In this document: positions 1 through 11,467 of the stretch, piece by piece
Position numbering within the stretch: the first letter of the stretch is position 1
Layout: each line of letters starts with the position of its first letter
Source: Trochalopteron elliotii
Lineage: Eukaryota; Chordata; Aves; Passeriformes; Leiothrichidae
DNA length: 64,000 nucleotides
Assembly: GCA_024734555.1 (NCBI GenBank)
Contig: JANPWX010000653.1
Coordinates: 1,779,824 to 1,843,823, forward strand
Direction: 5' to 3'
Notes under the pieces: model-generated
Seen by the model: only the letters and a program-made list of their open reading frames with translations
Database searches by the model: none
What the model was told of the DNA's origin: nothing
Made by a program: the position numbers and the translations under genes

Positions 1-1612
1 AACAAAGCCAGAGATATCTCCCAGCACTGGGTAAAAGAATCCCTTTCACATTTTGAAGGCAGTGTGGCTTCAGACAATACTACTTCAATAATGTAGAAAA
101 ATTGGGTCTCGAGAGACAGGCACATGCTAAAATGAGCTATATATGTGCAAGTAATCACAGACACAACCCACAGGCATAAAGATGGAAGGGAAATGCCACT
201 AAATATCTAAGCACAGAATTTGGGATTTCCCTTTCAGGCAATGAAAAGATAGTGAGAATTTTCCATCAGGCAGCCCAGAGGTTTTCTCTCTTTGAACCCC
301 CTTGCAGGGTGGTGCAAGAGGAAACACTTTACTGGAACAAGGTATGATAGAGATATTTCACATGAAAAGGTCCACTGTAAAATAAACATCCCCAGTTTGT
401 AAGTGGTAAGGAACTTTTTGAGAGTCCTCACAAATGTACTTCTGCCTTCCAGCTGTCTTAAAAATATTGGTGTTGCACTGGAGGCAGACTAAGGCAAATT
501 CAGAACCTAAAAGCTCAGGACAGAAATTTGGAAGCAAACCTGGGTTTTGTAATGACACCTCTTTATTGAACTGTACTGGTAACAGTATGGACAATCTATA
601 CCATAACCATGCCCATGGTTGGCTGCTGGAGCACTGACATGAGCTGTTCTTGTAGCCTGAGACCATTTGAGAAGATGACTATGCAAAGGAAGCACAGGTC
701 CAAGGGCAGAGTCCTGAGGGCCCAGAGTCTTCAGGCACAGTTCCAGGTGTTGGCACAGAGCAGTTACCTGGGACAAATCAGGCTCTGCCATCTGCCACAG
801 GGAGCTGCAGAGCTGAGCTGGAGGACAAGGGAAGAAGAAACCAGAATGACTTTCTTCTGCAGGCCCCAGGGAACTCACATAAGCTGCAGAAACCATTTGA
901 AGCTTTTTTTTTTCCTGGTGTTTGAAAAGAAGACAAAGTATTTTTGAGGGTCACAGGAAACCAGGAAAAAGCATTGGAAAAAGCCCCTTGAAGTTACACT
1001 CCTCAGAAACAGCTCATCAAGGGGATGATACATTCATTAGGGTCCATGCCCCCAGAAAGAGGATGACTGCACCCACTTGTCTCAGAACAAACAAATTTTT
1101 CAGGGCAGCTGCAGATTTAGACTTGTGCTCTGTTGCAAAGATGTACTTGCTGCTCTCACAGCCATCCTGTATAGGAGAAACTCAGTTTCTACAGACATAA
1201 TGATCCTTCTTTTGCTGAAAGGTCAGAACAGTTCTCAAGCACAGTGAGCTCTGCCAGCAAGACGACTTGCCTGCAACCCGAGGTATGTCTGCATGCAGGC
1301 TCCTGTTATTAAAAAGGAAAAGCAAAGCCCTAACAATGCTGTGATGTGGTCAAACATTTCTGGAACTTATCCCTTCTGATATGAGCACAGCAGCCTTGCT
1401 CAGAGCAAGGTTACAGCTGGGGTTTGGGTTGGTATAATTGCTGTGCAAGAGGAGGCTCTGTATGAACCAAGTGCTGAGTGGCATTACTGCATCAGGTGCA
1501 GGAGCTGCATCACTTGGGCTAAATTAGGTTGTTCCTGATTGCCAACATGGGCCAAAATGCCTCCTTTAGTATGCTCGGTCCTCTACTAGGATAGAAGTGT
1601 CTGAGAGCTGTG

Positions 1613-1678
1613 CCCATATGTTTCCCTGCCATATGGGATTAGCTACACTGGTATAAAATAGCTTTATACCAGGCTAAT
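1613..1678. repeat. Cluster of short inverted repeats
   Basis: CCCATATG at 1613-1620 pairs with CATATGGG at 1630-1637. Immediately downstream CTGGTATAAA at 1648-1657 pairs perfectly with TTTATACCAG at 1663-1672 around a 5-nt loop. ATTAGC (1638-1643) and GCTAAT (1673-1678) could extend that stem past an asymmetric bulge. Confidence 0.6.
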
Positions 1679-2286
1679 GCCTTCCATTCTGCCTTTTAAA
1701 GTGGTTAAAGCAATCAGCTTCCATGCACAGGCAAGACTTGACTTTCTTTTCATGCTTGGAAGGTTTTATTCAGAGCTACGAAGGCCAGACATTTTATCTT
1801 TTTTTTTTCTTTGTTTATTGAAAGTCTGAGTCTCAGAGAAGAACCTCAGCTGCTATAGAACAGTTCTGTGTTCTGCTCTATAGGAGCAGCCAGCAGTGGA
1901 AAGGGAAAGACCTGAGAAATAGAAACATGAATGTTATGGATCAGCTAGGAATTATATGAGAGGGATCTTTTCCTCATTAAAACTGATTTGCCTTGACCCC
2001 ACAGCTCCCAGTGGCTGGCAGTTGACTGTTGTTGAAGCCAAAACTTTGTCTGTGTGAAGGAGCATTAGCAGCAGGACTGGGGAATGTGCAGGCTGAAGGC
2101 AGCCCAGGTATTTTTGATCTGGTGACTTTCAAAGGCACCATCCCTGTCGATTAGCTCCTAATTTGGTGAGAGGTTACACAGTGAGCCCAGGATACTGCGA
2201 TGTGTGAATGCGTTCACAAGTTTGTGCCTTTTGAATGATTATAGTTGCTTCTAAAACAAAGTAGAACTAAGTGACAATTACAGAAG

Positions 2287-2317
2287 ATCAGCTATTTCAG
2301 ACACTGAAATAGCTGAT
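2287..2317. repeat. Perfect 14-bp inverted repeat with 3-nt loop
   Basis: ATCAGCTATTTCAG at 2287-2300 is followed by ACA and then its exact reverse complement at 2304-2317. It could form a short hairpin or cruciform. It is too short for a usual microRNA precursor and no element family is recognised. Confidence 0.75.
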
Positions 2318-5300
2318 AAATACTTGCTCCGTGTTTATGTGTGGAGTCAATGGAGTTGTTTGTACTCAGGCCAGATTTGAAATGACCTACCAAGTCTAAA
2401 CTGGCCAGTATAAGTAGAAATTCTGACAGCTCCTTAAGGAAACGTAACATACCACAGACTCACAGAAGTCCATTCAAAATGGATGATGGCTGAGGACCAA
2501 CAACAGGAAGAACATAGCACTTACAAAATGTGCTGTCAGTCTCTTACAGAACTAGCCAGCAAAACTTTATAAAAGCCTGCTAATGTATAAGATGAAAGAA
2601 GACACAGAAGAAAGTTCAGACTACAGTGGACATGCTAAATATAGAGGGGAAAAAAGAGAGATGTTCCTAGACCACACTAGGTAGCTAAGCAACTAACCTA
2701 CAAAATGCCAAGCTCAATTTTCCCCAAATTCCTCCAAGAACTGAAATGAACTCTTATAGCTGATACAAATCCTGAGTTACTGAGCAAAATGTCTGATAAA
2801 AAGAAGAGATGGAAAGAGAAAATAGCCATTAGCAAATCTTGCATAAGGAACTCAAACCCATACCCTATAATGAATCAGGGAAGGAGGAAAATCCATTCAA
2901 GGATGCAGAGATGAACTCTAAAACAAATTGTGTCAAAGCCCAGGTGAATAAACTTTCAATTCATATAACCATGCTCCAGAGAAGACACGAAAAGGACTGT
3001 AAAAACCCTTTTGGAAAAGCAGATCACTACCTCAGGAGCTTACTTAAAACAGTCTGTTTGTTTTCTTGTAGGAAGAGAGAAAAACAGTTATGAGAAGTAA
3101 TTGCAAGTTTTCGTTATTTCTTCAGACTCTGGGGTTTCTTCTTCAAATGGCAGGTCTTAGCACATTTTTAGCATATTTTTGCCTGCCAGAGCTCCTCTTC
3201 CTCAGAGGAAGCACTGACTGCAGTTCATCATTTCTCAGCATGTCCTGGCACACACAGGGTGTGTGTGAATCCAGTTGTTTGCCCCAGGAAGTGAGAAGAG
3301 CAGGACATAAGAGCGAGGCTGACTTACCATTTTCAAGGCTAAAATTTGGCAGTCTCAGCTAGAGCACTGACAGCATCTCCTGTGCTGACTAAATGTGACA
3401 CTGGCTGGAAATTTTTTCTTAAAAGATGCTGCTCTAGGCAGGTTTAAGCTATTACTTGCCATGCCATTGCACAGCTCTGCAGGAGGTTTTTGCAGGCAAA
3501 CCAACCTCATTTAAGGGGGTGTGTGCACTGCACTACAGAGCCAAAGTTCTTGCCTCAACTCGAAGCAAGAAAAGTATTACATTCCTTGAGACCAGCAAAT
3601 GTTCTGTTACATCCAAAGAGATACTTAAAATGTGGCATTTTACTCAAAAGTACAGACACAGTGAAGGTGAAATTTCTAAAGCAAAGCTCTGTAATTTCTC
3701 ATGTATGTGATGACAACTTTGCATTTACTTAACATTTTATGAAGAAGCCAAATTCCAGATGTATGAATACTTTGGCCAAACCACAAAAGCACAAAGGAGG
3801 TCAAAGATCCATCATTAACCACATTAAATATTCCAGGCATAAGCTCCTGAATTTAATATTTCATGAACAGTTAGCAATCTATTTTATGAGGATCTGTAAA
3901 ATACCTTCATTTCTATCCTGCTGCCAGTAGTGAATTCGTTAGCAAACTGTGTCTACTAACTTTGGTTAATGTAAATAAGGGCATAGATATGCTGGAAGTC
4001 AGGAAATAATAGGCTCAGATTTATAGCTACTGCCAACTGGTGTAGCTCTGATGGTTTGCTTCCACTGTTGACATTCAGCTCACAGAATGACACCCACATT
4101 TAGAGATCTATGGGTGTGCAGCAAATTCTCCATTTCAACCCGTGGAGATGTACTTTCCCTCTCAGCTGACAGATGCCTTGAATGGTGCTTTGAACTCCAC
4201 TCACCAATGGAGCAGAGTTCCACTAATGTACCCCTGCATGCCTAAATCAAGTTATCTTCACAGACCCCACCTAAGGGTCTGATCCATAGTATGAGGAATA
4301 CCAAAACAATCCTGGGGGGACAGATCTGTGCCCACTGCCTTCTTATTGTCATGGCCAGTGCCTCACTTTGAAAAGAAATGAGCATAACTCCTCCCAGTAC
4401 AGGAAGGTGTTGTCCCTCTCTCTGGATCACAAATTTCCATCTCCCATCCTGTTCTCTTTCTCCAGATACTCCTATTACTTAAATTACTGTTTAAATTACT
4501 TAAACAGCCTCTCCTGCCAACTGTGACAGTCTTCTAGGTTTAGCATTATTTTTAACTCTTCTTTGCAGAGTTTACTGAATGCTGAGTGCCTGGAAAGATG
4601 CTTTTTCTAAAAATGGCTCAGCGAGCAAGGTAAATCAGACCTTTTGTTGGAGCTAGTAAAGTATTATATAAAAAATCCCATGTGATTTGAAATCTCATGT
4701 TCAGTGATTAAAATCAACTGCTGGACATGGTAGTACCAAAGTGCTGCCAGAGTGACTTTCTGCCTGTTTGTGGAAACCTGAAGAGAGATATTTTCTTCTT
4801 CCACAGAAATGCAGCACTTACTAAAGGTTTATACTGCTCTGAGTTTCATTTTTCTCACTTTGCTTATTTATCTTCTTGCCCTCAACTGGCCTGATGCTCC
4901 TTGAAAGTGCCTGTTAGATTCATCCCTTTCTTTTACAGGTTATTCCCCTTCTAAGTGGTTTTTGAAGATGAGCCTTTTCCTCTAAAGGAGTGGGGTTTGT
5001 GACATTTCTTTTTCTTTTGATGGCACAATGACAGCTTTGCTCGCAGGTTCCTGGTCTGTTCTCACTCCCTGTGTGCTCAGTGAGCAGGATTACTGCTACT
5101 TCTTATCACCATCAAAGCTGCTTTTCTAGCTGTGATGGGCATGAACTTGAGTAAGCAACAGAGGGGACAGGCAAGCAGGGGTAGTTACCAGTGAGGCACC
5201 TGCTCTTTCAATTAAAGTCACCTTTCCTTCAGACTTCTGGGTTGGCTAGAACAAAGAAAGGGAAGAACTTGTGCAGTGAAACTCTATTTTTAATCTCAGA

Positions 5301-5382
5301 GCACAATGTAGTTCTACAACAATATATGTGAGGACAGATTTCTGGAAAAGAAAGAAAAAAAGAAAATACATAAGATCCATAC

Positions 5383-5430
5383 ATTTTTCCATTTCTAAAA
5401 TTTTTCCATTTCTGAAATTTTTCATTTTTA
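5383..5430. repeat. Short tandem repeat, period about 17 bp
   Basis: Three adjacent imperfect copies of a unit reading ATTTTTCCATTTCTRAA, the third truncated and diverged. Local slippage-type repeat. Confidence 0.65.
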
Positions 5431-7194
5431 CCCTAATGGCTGTAAACAGAAATAAGGTACAGGTCCCCAGATAACTGCTGTATCCTCTGCTACTGCTGAT
5501 GCACAAACCTATGTCATCTAAGGAAGTATCCAGATACTTGCTCAGACTGTACAGTTGCTGGAGAAGAAGATTCTTCAAAACTTGTCATGTGAAATATTCG
5601 TCAGACTAGTGGCGTTATTAAGATGAATTTATTTGCATTTTACCTAAGGTATGTGAATCTGCACAAGCTGGACCTGAGACCAAAATATTTTGATTCAAGC
5701 AAAAAATAATCCCAATATTAGGTGGCACTGGGTTGGTTTTGGAACATATCCATTTAAAGGGAAAAAAATGGGAGGAACTACTAAACTAGCAGTACTAGTA
5801 AACAAGGAAGTCCCTGAATAAATCTTTTGAGGCATGGGGCTTTAGGCTGACAAAAGTTCAGCTGCAAACATAATATCTCATTTCCACTAAAGTATTCTGC
5901 ATTTAAGACTTTTGGCTCATCCAAGGTCCATTGAAGCCAGCAAAAACACTCCCATCTTTTTCCATGTGTTTTAGGTCAGGAACTTTCTGAGGAAGATGTG
6001 TAACAAATCCAGCACATCGAAAGCAACAGACACGTTTCTGGCCTTGCAGAAAATCTAGCTAGGGAGGGAAAACAGGCAAGAAAGTAGATGACTTTTGTGA
6101 TTTTTTTGCAACAATATCTGACTGAGGATTAATTCTTTCTCCCACTTAATAGTCCCTTGTTTCTTTACCTTGCCACTGTGTGTAATAGCCATTTGTTGTC
6201 TCTCATCTCACTGTGAGCTCCTTTGGAGCAAGGACTGTCTTTCTATTCTGATTTTGTATGGCTCCTGGCCTAAGGGTTCCCGTCCAAGATGCTACTGCAA
6301 CATAAAAAAACAATCAATAAATAATGACAATATGTCTTGTAAAGACAGCAAGCAAAAGTGCCAGACTTTGCACAGGTTTTGGCTGGGTTGAACAGTCCCC
6401 ATAGTCCTCTTCTGTGCCCTTCTGGGCTGCACAGTGCCAAAGGACTCCATGACTTTGTCGCAGCCCTTGCTAAAATGCTGGTGGGAAGTGCTGAGGCTTT
6501 TTGCTTACTCTTAATGACAACGGTAGAGCCAAAGGCACTCGGCATGTTTCAAAAGATACTCAGTCCCTTGCAGGATGTGGCCCTGATGCATTGATTGCAA
6601 CAGTATCATAATCAAGGAGGATGAAATCTGTTACCAAGGCATGGATACTAAATAGTCCCTGTAGTAAGAAAAATGGGAAATTATACATACCATGCCATGA
6701 AGCAGTTCATTTTGGGAGGGCTTGTTCTGACAGCTTGCAGTTCTCCTGAATGCTATGCACAGATTTTGTGGACAGTGAAAACAACTGTCCTTCTGGCATG
6801 ATCTGGAGCTAATTCATCAAAAAGTAACAAGTTTTCCATTACTGGCTCCCTGTCCTCTTTCTGTAGGCACCCTGCCATTCTAGTTAGATATCCTGGCATC
6901 TTGTGCTGGAGCATCCAGCAGGTCCCTTCCCAAGAGCTGTCCATAGGCTCCAACTCCTTGCTCTCCAGCTCACTGTTGCCTGGACAACATGTTACAGCCC
7001 TCAGCGCAGGCATCAACATCCACATCCACAGAGAAATGAGACTGTGCCACCGAGATCACCTTCTGTGGCTGTAACAGCAGAGGCCCCAAACTGCTAATTA
7101 AAAATAGATCAGAAGAGAGAGAAGCCAGCAGGCTTCGAGCCTCATCTGAAATGTATGAAGCGAAGACTTTGGATGACATCAGGAAGCGCTGACT

Positions 7195-7745
7195 AAGTGA
7201 TCCGGTCCCCGGGACTCTCACTAATACGACATGCACAGCCTAGAGATGAGACTGACTGTTAGGACTAATTAAGCTGACTCGCCGCAAAACAGCCACTAGA
7301 TCAAAAACTCCATGTAAGGTCGATAACTGAAGCCCCGCAAGTCTTTGTGGAGGGGATGCCCTTGCAGGGGGCAACTGAGGGCCTCGTCGAAAGCGAAACG
7401 CCGCCTAAGAGCGAGAAGAAATGCCCTCGGCAGCGTGAGGGGAGGCGGATAACCACGCTGTGGGCTCGGCGGCCGTGCTCGGCCCCGGGGGCGAGAGGGG
7501 CGCGGGCCGCGGGCGGTACCGGGCGCTGCCAGCAGGTGGCGAGGAGGCTCCCGGGCCGGCGGCGGGGCGGGCACCGCCGATCCACGGTTCGAGGAAATCT
7601 GGGATGGGGACCGGGAATGGGTGCGACAGGGTCTCCCGGGCCTGCAGGGACCTCCGGCCGTACAGGAACTCCCGGCCCTGCAGGGACCCCCGGCCGTGCA
7701 GGGACACCCGGCCGTGAGGGACTCCCGGGCCTGCAGGGACCCCGG
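7195..7745. promoter_or_regulatory. Orphan CpG-rich island
   Basis: From about 7195 the sequence becomes dense in CpG, peaking at 7430-7740, and it is sharply bounded by AT-rich DNA after 7760. No coding exon is recognised on either strand. CpG islands often mark promoters, so a non-coding transcript or an unrecognised first exon is possible. The 3' part is a minisatellite, which accounts for some of the CpG density. The open frame at 7347-7883 (+) and its partners are judged non-coding. Confidence 0.55.
7631..7740. repeat. GC-rich minisatellite, 18-bp unit with 36-bp higher-order pattern
   Basis: Six adjacent units end in CTGCAGG, GTACAGG, CTGCAGG, GTGCAGG, GTGAGG and CTGCAGG. Units with CCCGGGCC/CCCGGCC alternate with units with CCGGCCG, giving a 36-bp higher-order period. 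The fifth unit is 17 bp. Because 18 is a multiple of 9, one frame reads as Gly-X-Y triplets that imitate collagen. Confidence 0.8.
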
Positions 7746-7996
7746 TTGCCCCTTAACCCATACCTATGGCCACCGAAAGAATTTCCCAGCCCAGGTTTTC
7801 TACAGCCCCATTTAAATATCCAAACACGTCATGAAGGCAGATGTTTCCATTGTGGTTTGATTTTCTCTTTATTTAAAGAATAAAAATCAATGAGTCAGGT
7901 CCGTTTTTGATTCTCGCTCGTCTCACTTTCAAGTCCTCAACACCACGTCTCAGTAATGCCCAAGGGCATTGATATGAAAACGAGAATTTCCCTGTT

Positions 7997-8042
7997 TTAC
8001 TGCTAGAGGTGAAAATCATTTACTGCTAGAGCTAAAAAATCA
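7997..8042. repeat. Direct repeat, period 23 bp, two copies
   Basis: TTACTGCTAGAG followed by an A-rich tail ending in ATCA occurs at 7997-8018 and again at 8020-8042 with small differences. Confidence 0.65.
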
Positions 8043-11000
8043 TTGTGGTTATGAAATACTTTTTAATTTAAGCAACACTGTCCTTTTAGAGGCAAGCAGC
8101 AATGCTGAAACACTGAAAATGTTTTCCCTTATCAAAGGTGGCAACGAGGAGAGGGAAGCGACAAGCAAGGATTGCAGGCTGACTAAGGCTAAGTAAAAAG
8201 TGTGTCAAAAGAGAAGGTAGTTTAAAATGAGTATTGATGCATAAACTACAAGGTGTCCTTGAACCTCAGAGCTATAAGAGGCAGTGGAAAGAGAAAAACC
8301 TCACTCAGAAAATGCTTGGATTTAATTGTCTTTGTACTACAGAGACACCATGGTACTTTCTCAGGGATGAGAAAGGAATGGGAACCCTCATGTCTAGGGA
8401 GGAGGGATGCTCAGAAGAGAAAACACTGTTCTTGCTGTCACTCCATGCACAGAATATTTCTTTCATAGCTACAGGTAAAGCACTCAGAGCTCCAGCCACA
8501 GAAAAAAAAAATCAGATCTCTCAGTGACTTTGTGGATTTAACTCTGAGGTCTTTGTGCTTTGATTTTCTAACTGCAAGAAGAGACAAACAATGCAATTTA
8601 CCTGCTGGAAGCAGAAAAATGTTGACAGATAACACAGGGGCAGGGGCCATACCTGCAAAGGAAGTCCATGAAGTAGGTTTATCACCGGGGGGTTGATTTA
8701 TCTGTCATCAGTCAGAGAAGTAAAAGTGTTCTCAGTCTGACAAAATCCATCTTGTTCAGCATGTGAGTGCTAACAGACAGCCAGCTCTTTAGTTTTCCCG
8801 GATGGCACCAAAATCTCATGTTTTCCTTACTGACTGAATTTCACTCTAGAAGCTGCTTGTCACCTGTGACCAGCTGTGTCCACCGCAGCACTCTCAGCAG
8901 TGAAAATGACAAATACCCTGACACAAAGACAGAAATCCACTCAAATCCAAATATCTCTTTCTTCCTGTAATCAGCAGCTCTTTTCTCAGGGCAGTGGCAG
9001 TTGGATCAGGTCTTACCACCAAGTTTCTATTGCTTCTGCAAAACAGCCAGAGCATATTTTGGATGGAGTTGTCAGCAATAACCCTGGGAACAATCTCTCA
9101 CATTTACAAGTCAGGAGCAAAATTCCTGTGTAAAAACCCTGTGGAGTCAAAGGATGCCAACCTCTGCCATATGAGGGGGACAGCAAGTTTTATCCAGAAT
9201 GAAACTGGAAATACTTTTTTCTTTCACACCACAGCTTCACTTGCTTGCTGCAGCTCACTCCTTCCTATATCTCAGCAAGTTGTAATGTAAAAATCGAACC
9301 AACCCTGCTTAAATTTTGCACTGAAAAGCATCTGAGTACCTTTGTGAGGGAAAAGGCCCTAAGCATCAACTGAGAAGTCCAACATCATTAACTGTCTCAG
9401 TTTACCCCATACGCACAGAGCAGGAGAGAAAGGAAAATCACCTCAGCTACATCCCACCCATGAGAATGCAGAGTCTCAGTGGATGCAGGGATCTAAAGAG
9501 AGGTTTGAGTACAAGCAACTGGCAGCACACGCAAGTCAAGTTGTTTAAGGAAATAAAAAAGCGGGATGTGCTAAAAGCCAACCATTGTCTCCTCCTGGAG
9601 AGCTGCCCACTCTGCAGGCAGTTACTGCTTCTGTCAGCTTTTAGGCTGAATTTAATATTTACACAGCTCTGGAGATGACCCTATCTGAATTTTTGTGACA
9701 AACAGCATGAATATAAAATCCTCCTTCTCCAGAGGCACCTGGTTGGAGCTCTATTTTCCTTGCCAAAACATCATCTTCTGCCTAATCTAAAGGAACTCGG
9801 CCCATCTATGCAGCCCAACATTCTTTGGAGCATCATCAGAGATTTTGAGACCTACATTAGCTGAGTATCCGGCAAGCTTCCAGTCCCCCTAAATATTTTC
9901 TAAGCACTCAGCTCCCTGAGGGAAGAGATTTAAGAAGAAATTGGCATGCAGTAAAACTGCTTGTATTTGTTCTGCCACTGTCAGAGAAATGGCTGTGGGC
10001 TTCTTTTTGAAAACTGCAGGTTTCCACTAAGATTTTGACATTTGTGCTGTTTTGTTGTAGCTGACAGGGCCCAAAATGATGAAAAATCAATTCACCTGGT
10101 CCCCAGCTGGGTGCTGTAGAAAGTTAGCATCTCTGTACACTGTGATTTTATCCTTGCCTCATGGCAGTCTGTGCCCTTGGGAACTGAAATCCCTGCCCAA
10201 TCCCTCCCTCCTTTTCTGCAGTGTATTCTGTAGTGCACAGCTCATCCCCACTGCCATGAAAATGAGATCTTCTGGCATCCTCCTTTTTGGTATAATAGGC
10301 TGGGAATTTGCAGAAGATTCTTTAGTTGAACTTACAGCACTGGTAAAACTGCCAGGTTCTGCAGCAGATATCCAGATGGGGTCATGGAGACTGGTGAAAA
10401 TCCCATGGAGGGGAGAGATGGCCAGAAGGGCAAGTATCTCCAGGGTAAGCAGCCCCAAATCCAGAAGAGGTAAGAGATTGGTTGGTTCCATTTTCCTGCC
10501 ATCTCTTTTGATGCATGCCCACCACAACTTCTGCCAAGGAGAATGAAGCATTGCTGGAGATGCTTGTGGTTCAGTGTCCTGTCCTGCACATGGCATCTCC
10601 AGAAAAGCAGAAACTGCAGGTTCTCTTATGTTGTATCTGTAGTTATGGAATTTTCCTACATTTATTGGAGCAGCTGAAGCTCAGTAACACCACAGTGCAA
10701 ACCCAGGGCAAACAGCCCAACCCAGACTTGTCCCTGCATCAGCCAGTTCCCCTCTCATGGATGCTCCTCCCAGTTTGGCAGTGCTGTTGTAGGACATAAA
10801 TCCATAGGACTCACCCCAATTGCCCCAGTCTCTCTCTGTGGGGAAGATTTTAGCCCAGTGGTTACAGGCAGAGCACCCAGCCCCACAGAAGTACAGGTGC
10901 ACTTTAGACAATTCATCAGTGGAGAAAAAAACATGGATTTAGATGCTGGCATCATTGGGAATTCTTGACACGCATTGAACAGGCAAATAGAAGTAAAAGA

Positions 11001-11439
11001 AATACAGACTGAATACATGTGAGGCTGTCTTGAAAACACCTTCTATGACTCAACATAACACCCTATCAGGCCATGTTTGCTGATGTTACCAGCACAAAGC
11101 CAAAAACTGACACGTTACTGTGGCTGGATGATAAAACAGAAAAGCTCAAAAACATCAGATTTTTTTCTTTTCCACCCAAGTTTTCTATCCTCTATAGAGA
11201 GATTCCTGCTGAGCCTGATGCAAGTATCTCCTGCTGCACAGATGTAACACAGAGAAGAATTGGATTTTCCAAGGCTGTGCAAAAGTGCTGCCCAAGTGCC
11301 ATGGTTAGCAATTCTTACAAGCTTGTACCTCACTAAAAATGTGGCAGCCTTGTCAAGTATCTTATCTTAGCATAGGCTTTTCCCAAAGGATTTTGCTCTA
11401 ACCATTTAGGATTGATTCTCTAACACACAAGGAATAGAG

Positions 11440-11467
11440 ATTGACCCTCCTCTTCAGAAGGGTCAAT
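11440..11467. repeat. Short inverted repeat
   Basis: ATTGACCCT at 11440-11448 pairs with AGGGTCAAT at 11459-11467 around a 10-nt loop. Chance occurrence is plausible. Confidence 0.5.

Larger units (their letters stand above)
1..7170. other. Gene-free AT-rich intergenic DNA
   Basis: No open frame here resembles a known protein. The frames are short and overlap on both strands, as expected by chance. I see inverted repeats near 1613-1678 and 2287-2317, a short tandem repeat at 5383-5430, and otherwise unremarkable unique-looking sequence. Confidence 0.6.

Noticed and set aside
7347..7883. 178-codon plus-strand frame with collagen-like Gly-X-Y triplets
   Set aside because: The triplets come from an 18-bp minisatellite. 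The rest of the frame has no collagen domain, no signal peptide and no splice context, and the opposite strand is equally open.
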